DNA of 64,000 nt from Chitinibacter bivalviorum (lineage in GTDB: Bacteria; Pseudomonadota; Gammaproteobacteria; Burkholderiales; Chitinibacteraceae): the NCBI RefSeq assembly GCF_013403565.1, contig NZ_CP058627.1, positions 62,001-126,000 of the forward strand, in the 5' to 3' direction. Below the pieces are notes generated by a model, which ran no database searches, was not told the DNA's origin, and saw nothing but the letters and a program-made list of their open reading frames with translations. A program made the translations under genes and the position numbers. Numbering within the stretch: position 1 is the first letter of the stretch; every line of letters begins with the position of its first letter. This document shows positions 52,565 to 62,154 of the stretch, in pieces.

Positions 52565-54892
52565 TTAGGTTTTTCCTACCGCATTTTCAGGTTTTGCATC
52601 TTCACTCACTTGCACCTTGATTGGCTGCGCAATATCCACATGAACATCTCGTTGCGGGAAGGCAATGGCGATATCGTGTTTGCGCAGACTCGCTTCGATC
52701 ATAAAGCGTAAATCGCTGGCCACTTGCCGACCTATCGTGCCGGCATTGACGTCGATCCAGTAATACACACCAAACATCAGCGCGTCGGCGCCAAAGTCTT
52801 CCAGCAGAATCTCAAAACGTGGCTCTTTGCAAATCTGCCCGTGCCGCTCAACATCGTCGGCCAATAATTTGGCCACCAAGCGCACATCGCTGCCATAGGC
52901 CATGCCGACTTTAACGTTTTGTCGTACCTGGCTGCTGCTGTAGGTCCAGTTGGTGACGTTTTGTTCCAGAAAAGTGCTGTTGGGGACGAGCGTTTCAATG
53001 CCGTTGACATCACGAATGACGGCCGCGCGTACACTCATATCAACAACAGTACCGCGCAGCGTACCTACTTCCACCGTGTCACCCGGTTTGAAAGGGCGCT
53101 CTAGGATCATCATCAAGCCGCTAATCAGGTTTTTTAGCAGCGTTTGCATGCCAAAACCCAAGCCAATCGCAATTGCACCGCCCATAAATGCAAAGGCGGT
53201 TAATGGGATGCGCACCAGCAGCAGTGAATTAATCAGCAAAATGATAAAGGCGACGGCAAGGAGCCAGCGTTTACCAATGCGCACAATGATTTCAGGGTAT
53301 TTGGCGTAATTGATCAAGAGCCGTTCGATCAAATTGCCCAGCTTTAGGGTGATAAAAAAGCCAATCGTAATCAGCAAAATGGCATATACCACTTTGCCAA
53401 CGGTGACGCTGCGGGAAATATTGATGGTTTGGCCGTCCACTTGCATGGTATCGGCGACACTAAATATTTCGAATTCCCATACACTGTGCAGTTTTTGCAC
53501 TATTTTGTCTTGCCAGATTTCCCAGCGCATCGCCAAAGTCTGTTCGGTGTCTTTAACACTAAACTGCTCGCCCCAGCGGTTGATTAATAAGCGCAAGCGC
53601 GACACTTCGGACTCCGCGGCGCGAAAAGCATCCGCGCGATCTAGCCAGAGTTGGCGCTCGGTTTTCGCTAGTGCATCAGCGCCTTCAATCAGCGACGCTT
53701 CCATTTGCGCAACGGTAATGGATTGTTGAATTTCTGCTGCGATGCTGGTGAGGTGAGAGTCCCATTTCAAGGTGAGACGATGAAATGCGTCGAGGTCGGT
53801 GGTTTCTTTATTTGTACCCAGATTGTATTGCATTTGCCAGAATGCACTTTCCAGCGTGTAGCTATTCATCAAGTCGAGCAAGATACCGATGCGCAGCGAA
53901 TTATTATCTAAGCGCAAATAATTGATGCGTTCTTGCGCGCTAATCTGTTCCAGCGCTTGTTCGAGTTCTGCTGGACTTCTACGCGTGGCTTTCTTTTTAT
54001 TGTGTTCAGCCGGTGCCTCTGCCGCTTCTTTTTCTAGCAAAATTATTTTACGTTGATCACTTAACGCTTGAATTTGATCGAGCCATTGTTGCTTGGCTTC
54101 GCTAAGACTGGCAATTTGCTGACTGACCTGTTGTCGTTGATTTTCAATCCGTTGTTGTACCGTTTGTAATTCTTCGGTATTGATTTTTGGCGTTTTGGGC
54201 ATGTCTTTCATCGCCAACGTCAGTGCTTCTTGACGCTCGCGACTGTTTTGGATTTGCACGCGAGTGTAGTTTTGGCGCTCTTCCATCGACTGCAAGACCG
54301 CCGTCCGAGCATCAAGCTGTAATTGCGCCAGTTTGAGTTGCTCCAACGCCGCCGCTTGGTCGGCAGGTTTGGCGCGTTCCAGCGTTTCATTTTTCAGCCG
54401 CAATTCAGCTTGGCCAGCTTCCAAATTATCGCGTAACTCGCTCAATTGCAGCTCTTGGGTTTTGAATACTGCAGAGAGATTGGCCAAATCCAGTTGATTG
54501 GCCTGAATGATTTGTCGCTGCGTATTAAGCGCAATCACGCCACTGGCGATGGCCTCCACCGGCGGGCGATTTTTGGCTAAACCTTCTTGTGCTTTGATCC
54601 CCGCTAAAGCGGCGAGATGCTGACGATAAGCTGTGATTTGAACTTGCAGTAGAAATCTGCGGTTATAACCGGCGCTACCGGGGGTGGCTGTTTCGCTCAG
54701 TTGCTTGAGCTGAGTCTGAGCTAATTCCAGACGTTGTTGGATTTGCGCTGTTTTATCATTGTCACTGACGGGGCTGGCCGCAATAGCAGGGGAAACCACA
54801 TGATCGGCTGTGCTCGGTAAACCTGGAATGGTGATCGCGTGCGCACTGAGGTGCAGTATCAAGAGCGAAAAAATAAAAAGGCGATTGAGCAT
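52565..54892 (-). CDS. Large MscS-family mechanosensitive channel
   Basis: About 775 residues: a signal peptide (MLNRLFIFSLLILHLSAHA), about 430 residues of periplasmic coiled-coil-rich sequence, TM segments near residues 500-580, and the MscS pore and beta domains. The pore helix is AFMGGAIAIGLGFGMQTLLKNLISG, followed by ILERPFKPGDTVEVGTLRGTV and LVPNSTFLEQNVTNWTYS. It resembles MscK/YbdG-type relatives more than small MscS, though with fewer TMs than MscK. The ATG at 54892 is preferred to one at 54922 because it begins at the signal peptide. It protects against osmotic downshock. Confidence 0.88.
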   Translation of the reverse strand: MLNRLFIFSLLILHLSAHAITIPGLPSTADHVVSPAIAASPVSDNDKTAQIQQRLELAQTQLKQLSETATPGSAGYNRRFLLQVQITAYRQHLAALAGIKAQEGLAKNRPPVEAIASGVIALNTQRQIIQANQLDLANLSAVFKTQELQLSELRDNLEAGQAELRLKNETLERAKPADQAAALEQLKLAQLQLDARTAVLQSMEERQNYTRVQIQNSRERQEALTLAMKDMPKTPKINTEELQTVQQRIENQRQQVSQQIASLSEAKQQWLDQIQALSDQRKIILLEKEAAEAPAEHNKKKATRRSPAELEQALEQISAQERINYLRLDNNSLRIGILLDLMNSYTLESAFWQMQYNLGTNKETTDLDAFHRLTLKWDSHLTSIAAEIQQSITVAQMEASLIEGADALAKTERQLWLDRADAFRAAESEVSRLRLLINRWGEQFSVKDTEQTLAMRWEIWQDKIVQKLHSVWEFEIFSVADTMQVDGQTINISRSVTVGKVVYAILLITIGFFITLKLGNLIERLLINYAKYPEIIVRIGKRWLLAVAFIILLINSLLLVRIPLTAFAFMGGAIAIGLGFGMQTLLKNLISGLMMILERPFKPGDTVEVGTLRGTVVDMSVRAAVIRDVNGIETLVPNSTFLEQNVTNWTYSSSQVRQNVKVGMAYGSDVRLVAKLLADDVERHGQICKEPRFEILLEDFGADALMFGVYYWIDVNAGTIGRQVASDLRFMIEASLRKHDIAIAFPQRDVHVDIAQPIKVQVSEDAKPENAVGKT

Positions 54893-55049
54893 AGTGATTC
54901 CGTGTGGCCGCATGGGGCGCAATTTATGCGTTTGTACTCAGTTTTTACTGTGTCTAATCAAGGTAGCTGTTGCGCTGCATGATACACTGCAAGGCAATTG
55001 ATTCAGTCAGTTTAGCGATTTAGCATCGAATTAAAATAGGTTAATAACC

Positions 55050-55253
55050 ATGATCCAGCTTTCAATTAATGGCGCGGCGCGCGAGTTTGCCGAATCACTG
55101 AGCATTGCGCAGATGATCGTTGAGCTTGAGCTGACCGGCAAACGCATTGCGATTGAGCGCAATGGCGAAATTGTGCCCAAAAGCCAATATGAACAAACGA
55201 TTTTGCAAAACGGTGATGTACTTGAAATGGTCGTTGCAGTCGGTGGTGGTTAA
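55050..55253 (+). CDS. thiS: Thiamine biosynthesis sulfur carrier protein
   Basis: A 67-residue ubiquitin-fold carrier that delivers sulfur as a C-terminal thiocarboxylate for thiazole formation. It starts MIQLSINGAAREFAESLS and ends VVAVGGG, with the Gly-Gly end needed for adenylation and sulfur transfer. thiG follows 79 bp later. No TPP riboswitch pattern was seen upstream. Confidence 0.93.
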   Translation: MIQLSINGAAREFAESLSIAQMIVELELTGKRIAIERNGEIVPKSQYEQTILQNGDVLEMVVAVGGG

Positions 55254-55332
55254 GGGGGTATGTCAACAAAGGCAAATAAAATAATAGCCTTGATGGATAT
55301 ACCTGATTAGTGATTTACCTTTTAGGAAATAA

Positions 55333-56133
55333 ATGATGAATACAGTCAATGATGCCTTCCAAATCGCTGGTAAAACTTACCAATCTCGCCTGATCGTCGG
55401 TACGGGCAAATACAAAGATTTCGCCCAAACCCGCGCCGCAGTGGATGAATCGGGCGCCGAGATTGTGACCGTGGCGATTCGCCGTGTGAATATCGGCCAA
55501 GATGCATCGCAACCTTCCTTGCTCGATGCGCTGCCACCATCGCAATACACCTATCTGCCCAATACCGCAGGCTGCTACAACGCCGAAGACGCAGTACGTA
55601 CTTTGCGCCTAGCACGTGAATTACTCGACGGCCATAAATTGGTGAAACTCGAAGTGCTGGGCGACCCGAACACGCTGTACCCGAATGTGCGTGAAACGCT
55701 GAAAGCAGCTGAAACGCTGGTGAAAGATGGTTTCGACGTGATGGTGTATACCTCGGATGACCCGATTATCGCCAAAGAGCTGGAGCAAATCGGTTGCTGC
55801 GCAATCATGCCTTTGGCGTCTTTGATTGGCTCGGGCATGGGCATTTTGAACCCATGGAATCTGCGCCTGATTATCGACTCGGCCAATGTACCGGTCTTGA
55901 TCGATGCGGGTGTGGGCACGGCATCTGATGCGGCTGTGGCAATGGAATTGGGCTGCGATGGGATTTTGATGAATACCGCGATTGCTGGTGCGCAAGACCC
56001 AATCCGCATGGCGCGCGCGATGAAATTGGCCGTGCAAGCGGGTCGCGATGCCTTCCTCGCTGGTCGTGTGCCACGCAAATTGTATAGCGCTGATCCATCG
56101 AGCCCAACATCGGGCCTAATCGCCGCCAAATAA
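55333..56133 (+). CDS. thiG: Thiazole synthase
   Basis: A 266-residue TIM-barrel enzyme that condenses deoxyxylulose 5-phosphate, dehydroglycine and ThiS-thiocarboxylate into the thiazole phosphate. Conserved parts include [12 protein letters not shown], the Schiff-base Lys in [28 protein letters not shown] and [21 protein letters not shown] precedes two adjacent ATGs (55333 and 55336); either can serve. Confidence 0.96.
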   Translation: MMNTVNDAFQIAGKTYQSRLIVGTGKYKDFAQTRAAVDESGAEIVTVAIRRVNIGQDASQPSLLDALPPSQYTYLPNTAGCYNAEDAVRTLRLARELLDGHKLVKLEVLGDPNTLYPNVRETLKAAETLVKDGFDVMVYTSDDPIIAKELEQIGCCAIMPLASLIGSGMGILNPWNLRLIIDSANVPVLIDAGVGTASDAAVAMELGCDGILMNTAIAGAQDPIRMARAMKLAVQAGRDAFLAGRVPRKLYSADPSSPTSGLIAAK

Positions 56134-56167
56134 AAATCGGCTTGATCAAGCCGCTGCGCCAGCATAC

Positions 56168-56259
56168 TTTGAGCTAGTACGATGCTCCCATTATCTTTGG
56201 GAAAAGGGGCCTCGTGTATTTCAGTACACTCCGGTTTCTGTGCTTCGGTCTAGCTCAAA
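56168..56259. repeat. Palindromic intergenic element between thiG and the GNAT gene
   Basis: A 92-bp element with perfect 10-bp terminal inverted repeats TTTGAGCTAG / CTAGCTCAAA and an internal hairpin GTGTA-TTTCAG-TACAC. Its layout (end repeats plus small central hairpin) is like the elements at 25.9 and 57.9 kb, but the sequence is only loosely similar. The rest of the 347-bp gap shows no gene. Confidence 0.6.
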
Positions 56260-56480
56260 TCATTTTGGCTCGCAGACTTGCTCAAACAGATTTTGGCGTT
56301 TGCTGAGTGCTGCGTGAAGTGCTGATTTTCAGGTCTACGACGCAATGTTGAATTGACTCAACTTGTTTTGTATATCAATAAATACACAGTGTTTTTGAAT
56401 TGGCATCAATAGGGTATTGCCCTGCAGATTAGATTTCAAATATTCTGCAGGCCAATACCCTATTCTATGGATGTCATTCA

Positions 56481-56927
56481 ATGAGTATTATTCGCTACGC
56501 CACACTCGATGATCTGGATTTAATCGCACCGCTGTTTGCGGCGTATCGCGTATTTTATGAACAGCCTCACGATCTGCTGGCGGCACGAAAATTTATCAGC
56601 GAGCGACTAAGTCTGCGCGAATCGGTGATTTTGCTCGCGCAAAATGATGGTGGCGAAGCCTTGGGTTTTATTCAGCTCTATCCGATCTTTAGCTCGATTG
56701 CCGCCGAGCGCATCTGGCTGTTGTCGGATTTATATGTCAGCGACACCGCGCGCGGGCAGGGCATTGCGCGTCAACTCATGCAAAAAGCCACGCAACACGC
56801 AAAAGACAGTGGCGCCGCTTGGCTTGAGCTTTCCACCGCGCATACCAATACCACAGCGCAAGCGTTGTACGAATCACTCGGTTATCAACTCGATACGGTG
56901 TATCGCTATTACAGTTTGTCGGTCTAA
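56481..56927 (+). CDS. GNAT-family N-acetyltransferase
   Basis: A 148-residue acetyltransferase. The acetyl-CoA pyrophosphate loop is DTARGQGIARQLMQKA near residue 90, preceded by IWLLSDLYVSD and followed by WLELSTAHTNTTAQALYESLGYQLD. The acceptor substrate cannot be predicted. It lies between thiG and trmB, which are often closer in relatives, and next to a palindromic element. Confidence 0.88.
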   Translation: MSIIRYATLDDLDLIAPLFAAYRVFYEQPHDLLAARKFISERLSLRESVILLAQNDGGEALGFIQLYPIFSSIAAERIWLLSDLYVSDTARGQGIARQLMQKATQHAKDSGAAWLELSTAHTNTTAQALYESLGYQLDTVYRYYSLSV

Positions 56928-57098
56928 GCCTTCGCGGGTGAGAGGTTTCCGCTGAGCATTTTCCATATTTTCGTCGCAGCTCAATCGGGCTTTCTGAGTT
57001 AAAATAGCGCTATTAAATCAAACGCCGCTGCTAAATTGATTGCGCTGAGATTTCAGTCAAATCAAAGAGTGCGGCGTTTTTGCATCGAAGGATAGGCT

Positions 57099-57836
57099 AT
57101 GAGCACCGAAAACGAACACATCAGCAACGACGCAGGCGACGAGCAAGCCGCAGAAAATCCGCTACGCCGTGGTATTCGCAGCTTTGTGCTGCGCCAAGGG
57201 CATTTATCTAGCGGCCAAGCGCGCGCGTTGGAAGAATTCGGCCCGAAATTTTGTATCGATTACGCGCCAGCTGCGCTTGATCTGGATGCCGCTTTTGGCC
57301 GCCAAGCACCACGCGTGTTGGAAATCGGCTTTGGCATGGGCCAAGCGACCGCGCAAATTGCTGCGGCTCGCCCTGAAACTGACTTTTTGGGCGTTGAGGT
57401 CCACACGCCGGGCGTCGGCAGTTTGCTCAAATTAATCGGCGAGCAATCGCTGACGAATTTGCGCATCGTGCAACACGATGCAGTTGAAGTGCTGGAGCAT
57501 ATGCTCACACCTGATTCACTCGACGGTGCGCATATTTTCTTTCCCGATCCATGGCACAAAAAGCGTCACAACAAGCGTCGCCTGATCAAGCCAGAATTTG
57601 TCAAACAACTGGTTTCGCGCATTAAAACCGGCGGCTATTTGCACTTGGCGACCGATTGGGAAGATTACGCGATCCAGATGCTCGAAGTGCTCAGCGCCGA
57701 GACTGCGCTGCAAAATACCGCAACGAGTGAAACGGGCTATGCCGAGCGCCCTGATTATCGTCCGCTGACCAAGTTTGAAAACCGTGGCATTAAGTTGGGT
57801 CATGGTGTTTGGGATCTGGTGTTCAAAAAGATCTAA
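57099..57836 (+). CDS. trmB: tRNA (guanine-N7-)-methyltransferase
   Basis: Methylates G46 in the variable loop of tRNAs. The 245-residue protein has the SAM site [16 protein letters not shown] near residue 69, the [12 protein letters not shown] acidic loop, the conserved [18 protein letters not shown] and [23 protein letters not shown] precedes the ATG. About 30 N-terminal residues are acidic and not conserved. Confidence 0.95.
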   Translation: MSTENEHISNDAGDEQAAENPLRRGIRSFVLRQGHLSSGQARALEEFGPKFCIDYAPAALDLDAAFGRQAPRVLEIGFGMGQATAQIAAARPETDFLGVEVHTPGVGSLLKLIGEQSLTNLRIVQHDAVEVLEHMLTPDSLDGAHIFFPDPWHKKRHNKRRLIKPEFVKQLVSRIKTGGYLHLATDWEDYAIQMLEVLSAETALQNTATSETGYAERPDYRPLTKFENRGIKLGHGVWDLVFKKI

Positions 57837-57845
57837 ATAAAGGAC

Positions 57846-57946
57846 AAAAATTTTGGCCCGGGGCCACCCCGCCGCGCAAGGGGCAAAGCCGCAGACCGTA
57901 CAGCTGGTACGGCAAGGCGAAGCAACGATGCGCTGGAATTTTTGGT
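57846..57946. repeat. Palindromic dispersed repeat, copy B
   Basis: A roughly 100-bp element with imperfect end repeats (CAAAAATTTTGG against GGAATTTTTGG) and a central hairpin CCGTAC-AGCTG-GTACGG. It carries the same 21-base core (57907-57927) as the element at 25902. It lies just after trmB and may act as its transcription end. No gene is seen in 57837-58129. Confidence 0.72.
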
Positions 57947-58129
57947 TTAATAAATAAAATCATCTGTTTGGCATGAAATAGTTGTAGAAACCAAACTTCC
58001 TGCCGATATAGATAGAACCATGCTTTCCATTGCAGCAAGGATTGAGTGGTTGCTGTTAATGGAATGGCTGGCGTTCTGGCTAGTGCTTGCTAGAGTACAG
58101 AACAGCCCTGTTTATATCGTCAGGAGAGC

Positions 58130-58717
58130 ATGATGTCTCGTACGCCTCAATCAAAATCAGCATTAAAAATCAGTCTACTTGGGCTTGTGTTGCTCAGTTT
58201 GAGCGCGTGCGCGAGCCATACTCAACCGACCAATACCGCCAGCAGCGAAGGCGTGATGAATCCCCCCGTGACGCTGCCGAGCAAAATCAATGCCGTTGGC
58301 TACGGTGCGATGCCAACGATGGAAGGTTTATCACCTTCGCAACGCCGCCTACTGGCGATGCGTGCGTCCAAGCTGGATGCATATCGCTCACTGGCTGAGA
58401 CTGTTTCAGGTGTCAAAATCACCGGTAACAGTACAGTTTCCGCCATGGCGCTTAATAACGACGGCTTTCGCGCCTATGTTGAGTCATATTTGCGCGGCGC
58501 ACGCGTTGTCACCGTGACGCCATTGCCAGATGGTGCATTTGAGACGACACTGGAGCTCAATTTGGGCGGTGAGTTCTATCGTACCGCTGCCCAGAGCGCC
58601 AACCCCACCTCGGCCGCCAATGAATCTGCACCTAGTGCCGCAACGCCGATGAAGGTTGTTCCTCAACCTGTTTCGATGAAGGTCGATCCTAGCCAGAATT
58701 TTTATCTCTCATTGTGA
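58130..58717 (+). CDS. FlgP-like LPP20-family lipoprotein
   Basis: A 195-residue outer-membrane lipoprotein (lipobox LSAC, Cys27) with an LPP20 domain: SPSQRRLLAMRASKLDAYRSLAETVSGVKI, then FRAYVESYLRGARVVTVTPLPDGAFETTLEL. Vibrio FlgP has this domain and is part of the flagellar basal disk. The GTGA overlap with a FlgT-like gene supports a flagellar role. The C-terminal tail is Ala/Pro-rich. Other LPP20 lipoproteins are not flagellar, so the role is inferred. Confidence 0.72.
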   Translation: MMSRTPQSKSALKISLLGLVLLSLSACASHTQPTNTASSEGVMNPPVTLPSKINAVGYGAMPTMEGLSPSQRRLLAMRASKLDAYRSLAETVSGVKITGNSTVSAMALNNDGFRAYVESYLRGARVVTVTPLPDGAFETTLELNLGGEFYRTAAQSANPTSAANESAPSAATPMKVVPQPVSMKVDPSQNFYLSL

Positions 58718-59997
58718 ATATACGACGATTATTTTTAGTATTAATGGGTTTGATGTGCGCACAGCCAGCGTTGGCGGTGCAGCAAGAAGGGATAGCGCCG
58801 GTTGGCTCTGAAGGGCTGGCTGTCGCGCGGCAGGCTGCGATCGCCGATGCTTTGGAAAATGCAGCTTTATTTAATGGCGCAAGCGTAAAAAGCGGCAGTC
58901 AAAAAACGGGCCAGACGTGGGCTGAGTCGGCGCAGGTGCGCGGGGCTCCCGTCGGAGATTATCAATTGATTCGCGAATGGCAAAGCAATGGCTTTGTGCA
59001 TGTGATTATTGATGTCGCGCCTCCTGCGGTGGCGGCTGCGACCAATACCGTGGCTACGCCTGAAACGAAAAGACCCGCTTTGTGTTCGGGATCGGATTTT
59101 AAGCGCAAGGTATTGATTACCAATTTTTGGGTGCAACGTCCGGCTCAGGCTAGCGATTTAGATCGTTTTCCCGAAGGTTTGCAGCTCGAAATGCTGCGGC
59201 AGTTTTATGCGAGTGGCAGCTATTTTCCGCAGCGCTCGGGTGCTGAAGCCGTACTTGATGTTCAGCCGCAATATGTTGACCCCATTTTGCAGCCCGACCG
59301 GGTCCGTGACCTGGCGCGGCGATATGCGGTGCAGTTTGTTGTGGGCGGTATTGTGCGGGATATTTCGACCAGCGGTGAGCGCTATACCACCACCCACGGT
59401 AACGATGTCCGGCCGGGCGAGCGCAAATTGGAACTCAATTTGCCCCTGATTAGCTTTACGCAATTTGGCTTGAAAGCCACGCCCTCTAGCCGTCGTTTTG
59501 AGTATGAGTTATTTGTATTTGATGGTGTGTCGGGGGCCTTGATCAATCGGCATCGTCTGGCGGGCACTGCAACGGGATCAGTAGCGCAAGACCCCGCGAC
59601 GAGCATGGGTACGATGGGTTTTCAGGAAACGGATTTCGGTAAATTGGTTCAGACCAAATTACAGGAAGGCACCAATCTGGCGATACAGGATTTATCGTGT
59701 ATCCCATTTTCAGCACGCGTAACGCGCGTTGAAAAAGGGCGGGTGTATTTTGATGCAGGCGTTACATCTAAAGTTGCTGTGGGCGATACCCTGCAGGTGT
59801 ATCGAATTTCCCCCAGCGCGTTACTTGTGCCTGCCGCTAGTTATGATCCTGCAATGAGTCTGGGTTTGCCAGAAGACATTGTGGGTAGTTTGAATGTGGT
59901 ACAAGTTCAGCCCTTGTTCTCGGTCGGGCAAGTTTCTGGTGCGAATGTCTTGCCCGGAGATTATGTGCGCTTTGTGGGTCAGGAGAAGAAAAGATGA
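58714..59997 (+). CDS. FlgT-like flagellar H-ring protein
   Basis: A 427-residue secreted protein (signal peptide ending ALA, about residue 21). It has an N-terminal repeat domain GLAVARQAAIADALENAALFNGASV, a middle beta domain with VLITNFWVQRPAQASDLDRFPEGLQ and a C-terminal domain RVTRVEKGRVYFDAGVTSKVAVGDTLQVYRI. This is the FlgT N-M-C order known from Vibrio, where FlgT builds the H ring around the basal body. It starts with GTG overlapping the FlgP-like stop. Assignment rests on architecture and neighbour. Confidence 0.72.
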   Translation: MNIRRLFLVLMGLMCAQPALAVQQEGIAPVGSEGLAVARQAAIADALENAALFNGASVKSGSQKTGQTWAESAQVRGAPVGDYQLIREWQSNGFVHVIIDVAPPAVAAATNTVATPETKRPALCSGSDFKRKVLITNFWVQRPAQASDLDRFPEGLQLEMLRQFYASGSYFPQRSGAEAVLDVQPQYVDPILQPDRVRDLARRYAVQFVVGGIVRDISTSGERYTTTHGNDVRPGERKLELNLPLISFTQFGLKATPSSRRFEYELFVFDGVSGALINRHRLAGTATGSVAQDPATSMGTMGFQETDFGKLVQTKLQEGTNLAIQDLSCIPFSARVTRVEKGRVYFDAGVTSKVAVGDTLQVYRISPSALLVPAASYDPAMSLGLPEDIVGSLNVVQVQPLFSVGQVSGANVLPGDYVRFVGQEKKR

Positions 59998-60602
59998 AAT
60001 ACTGGCTAGTTGCAAGTTTGATTTTTCCTGCCGTGGCGATGGCCAATGAGCCTGCGCACACGACTGAAACGAAGCCTATTAAAGCGGCGCCAGCCCCCGA
60101 GGCGCATGCTGAGGCAAAACCCACCGCGCCGGTGATGAAAAATGCACCACCGACACAGGTTGATAATCTAAAGCCGCATAAAGAAGGGGCAAAGCCCAAA
60201 GCCGAGGTCGCCGCAGTAGAGGCTAAACCGACTGAGCCACCGGTCGTGCAATATGTGCCGCCGAAATATGGGACTTCTCGCCCGGTGGTGATTTCCAAGG
60301 CGCCTCGCGCACAAGCGGCAATTCATGGGCGTACGACGACAAGCAAAGTCGTTAGAACCGAAAATATGGCGGTGACGCCAGGCTTGGTGCGCACTATGCC
60401 AGCAAGCAGTTTGCCTGCCGGCAAAGTATTACCCCCCGCAAAGGGCTTGAGTGGTAATACGGTCGCGGCAAATACCGCAGAAAGCAAACCCCGTTTAACT
60501 TGGGGTGAGACGACCATCGTCAAGCCTGCTGCTGCGCCGGCACCAGAAATCTACATTGTGCGTGACCCCGAATTGCGCTGGCAGCAGTACAGCTACCCTT
60601 AA
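59994..60602 (+). CDS. Unknown secreted Ala/Pro/Lys-rich protein
   Basis: A 202-residue protein with a signal peptide (MKYWLVASLIFPAVAMA) and a low-complexity mature part rich in Pro, Ala, Lys and Thr. No domain is recognised. It overlaps the FlgT-like gene by four bases and is followed by a strong terminator, so it is the third member of that operon. It may be an extended periplasmic linker or wall-associated protein; this is a guess. Confidence 0.65.
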   Translation: MKYWLVASLIFPAVAMANEPAHTTETKPIKAAPAPEAHAEAKPTAPVMKNAPPTQVDNLKPHKEGAKPKAEVAAVEAKPTEPPVVQYVPPKYGTSRPVVISKAPRAQAAIHGRTTTSKVVRTENMAVTPGLVRTMPASSLPAGKVLPPAKGLSGNTVAANTAESKPRLTWGETTIVKPAAAPAPEIYIVRDPELRWQQYSYP

Positions 60603-60623
60603 CTCCAGCTTGCTGTTGCAGAT

Positions 60624-60650
60624 AAAAAAAGCCCCAAAGGGGCTTTTTTT
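60624..60650. terminator. Bidirectional intrinsic terminator
   Basis: AAAAAAAGCCCC-AAA-GGGGCTTTTTTT between convergent operons; serves both strands. Confidence 0.95.
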
Positions 60651-60679
60651 ATGGCTCTACTTTGTTGATTGCCGATGGT

Positions 60680-61414
60680 TTATTTGCAGGCGACTTCACG
60701 AACAATCGAGCCGCGATATTGCAGGCTCAATTTATTGAGCTTATCAAGTTGCGCATCGGTGAGATTTTTACTGCTAAAGCTCGCTTGTTTCAGCGTATCG
60801 TCGCGATCGCGGACCACGGCTGATTTGACGCCCAATGCTTTTAGCTCTTCCAGATGACGCTCACCCGCTTCACGCGTACTAAAAATACCGAGCGAAATCG
60901 CATTTTGCCAGCGGCCACCATTGTTGACGACAAAGTAGTCCGTTACGCCCATGGCCGCCAATTGCGTCGCTTTGGCCTTGGCTGCGTCTAATGTCTCAAG
61001 CGGTGGCATATACACCCAGACTTTGGTTGATTCGCCGCTGCTGGTTTCCGTGCTTGTGATGCCCAGCGCTTTAAGCTTCTCACGCGCTGAATCAATCTGT
61101 TCACCCGTAATCCCCGTCCAACGCGTACAGATGCTGGCCACTTTGGCGGGCGTGGCACTGGGTTGCGGTTTCGGCGTGATTTGCGCTGCTGGCGTCACTT
61201 CGGGCTTGGCGTTCGTCGCCTGAGGCGGTTCGGTCGGTACGGGGCTTGCTGCGGCTGGCGTGCTTGCTTCGCCGAGCTGGCCTGTCACCACTTTGACCGC
61301 AGACGCGTTCTTTTCGCGATTCTGGATTTGTACCGTTAACGGCGTGGCATCTAGCTTATACCAGCCGTAGACCGCTAGATTCGCCAGCACTAAAAAGGTG
61401 AAGATCCATTTCAT
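60680..61414 (-). CDS. SPOR-domain membrane protein
   Basis: A 244-residue protein with one N-terminal TM (about residues 4-20), a Pro/Ala-rich periplasmic linker and a SPOR domain at about 125-215 (KVWVYMPPLETLDAAKAKATQLAAMG and NAISLGIFSTREAGERHLEELKALG). SPOR domains bind denuded peptidoglycan glycans at division sites. Its start overlaps the coaX stop by four bases. Together with birA and coaX it forms a typical betaproteobacterial operon. Confidence 0.88.
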   Translation of the reverse strand: MKWIFTFLVLANLAVYGWYKLDATPLTVQIQNREKNASAVKVVTGQLGEASTPAAASPVPTEPPQATNAKPEVTPAAQITPKPQPSATPAKVASICTRWTGITGEQIDSAREKLKALGITSTETSSGESTKVWVYMPPLETLDAAKAKATQLAAMGVTDYFVVNNGGRWQNAISLGIFSTREAGERHLEELKALGVKSAVVRDRDDTLKQASFSSKNLTDAQLDKLNKLSLQYRGSIVREVACK

Positions 61415-62154
61415 TCGCTAAAGACTCCGTCGGTGGCGAGGTGGAGGGCATAAAGGCCATCGAGGACTAGATTATCTACTGTCTGCGTCTTTACGTTAAG
61501 CAAGGCTTGCAGTGTTGCAGCATCACCACCAAATACGATCACTTGATCTGTGGGTATATTGATCAAATTCAATTGATTTATGGCTTCTAGGATGATACCC
61601 CTGATCGCTCTTTGGCAGCCTGTTTCAATGGCGTCATGGGTGCACTGCGGGAAATCAACCATCGCCCCAGCGGCATGCGGCAATTTGGCCGTGCCTTGGT
61701 ATAAGGATTGTTTCATCAAGCCCAATCCCGGGCTGATCGTTCCGCCTAAAAAATCGCCCGCCGCGGTTAATGTGTCGACGACCAGCGCAGTGCCTGCCGA
61801 CACAATAATCAGATTTTGCCCGGCAAAGCGCTGACTGGCGCCCAGTACAGCCGCCCAGCGATCGGCGCCTTGTTCACTAATATCGCGGTAGTGATTGCTT
61901 ACACCCAGCGCCCGGCGACTCACACGCAATCTTTGCGGCGTGATGCCCCAGCGTGATCGACATAGCTCGGTCAAATCGGCATAGCGCTGCTCATCGCCGA
62001 CCACGCACGCCAGAATGGCGCTAGGGTGGGGGAGCGCTTCAGTCAATTTGGCAAATTGGGCAATATCGTGGGTGCTTTGGCTGGCTTGAGTTGCATCGCC
62101 AAGCCGCCATTTCATGCGGGTATTGCCCAGATCAATCAATAAAACGTCATTCAT
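61411..62154 (-). CDS. coaX: Type III pantothenate kinase
   Basis: First step of coenzyme A synthesis by the CoaX enzyme. The 247-residue ASKHA-fold protein has the phosphate-binding LLIDLGNTRMKWRLGD, EQGADRWAAVLGA and VSAGTALVVDTL with the catalytic Asp region, and GGTISPGLGLM. It overlaps both birA and the SPOR gene by four bases. Confidence 0.95.
   Translation of the reverse strand: MNDVLLIDLGNTRMKWRLGDATQASQSTHDIAQFAKLTEALPHPSAILACVVGDEQRYADLTELCRSRWGITPQRLRVSRRALGVSNHYRDISEQGADRWAAVLGASQRFAGQNLIIVSAGTALVVDTLTAAGDFLGGTISPGLGLMKQSLYQGTAKLPHAAGAMVDFPQCTHDAIETGCQRAIRGIILEAINQLNLINIPTDQVIVFGGDAATLQALLNVKTQTVDNLVLDGLYALHLATDGVFSE

Noticed and set aside
54923..55049. TPP riboswitch before thiS
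   Set aside because: The conserved CTGAGA and the ACCTGATCTGG-like parts are absent.
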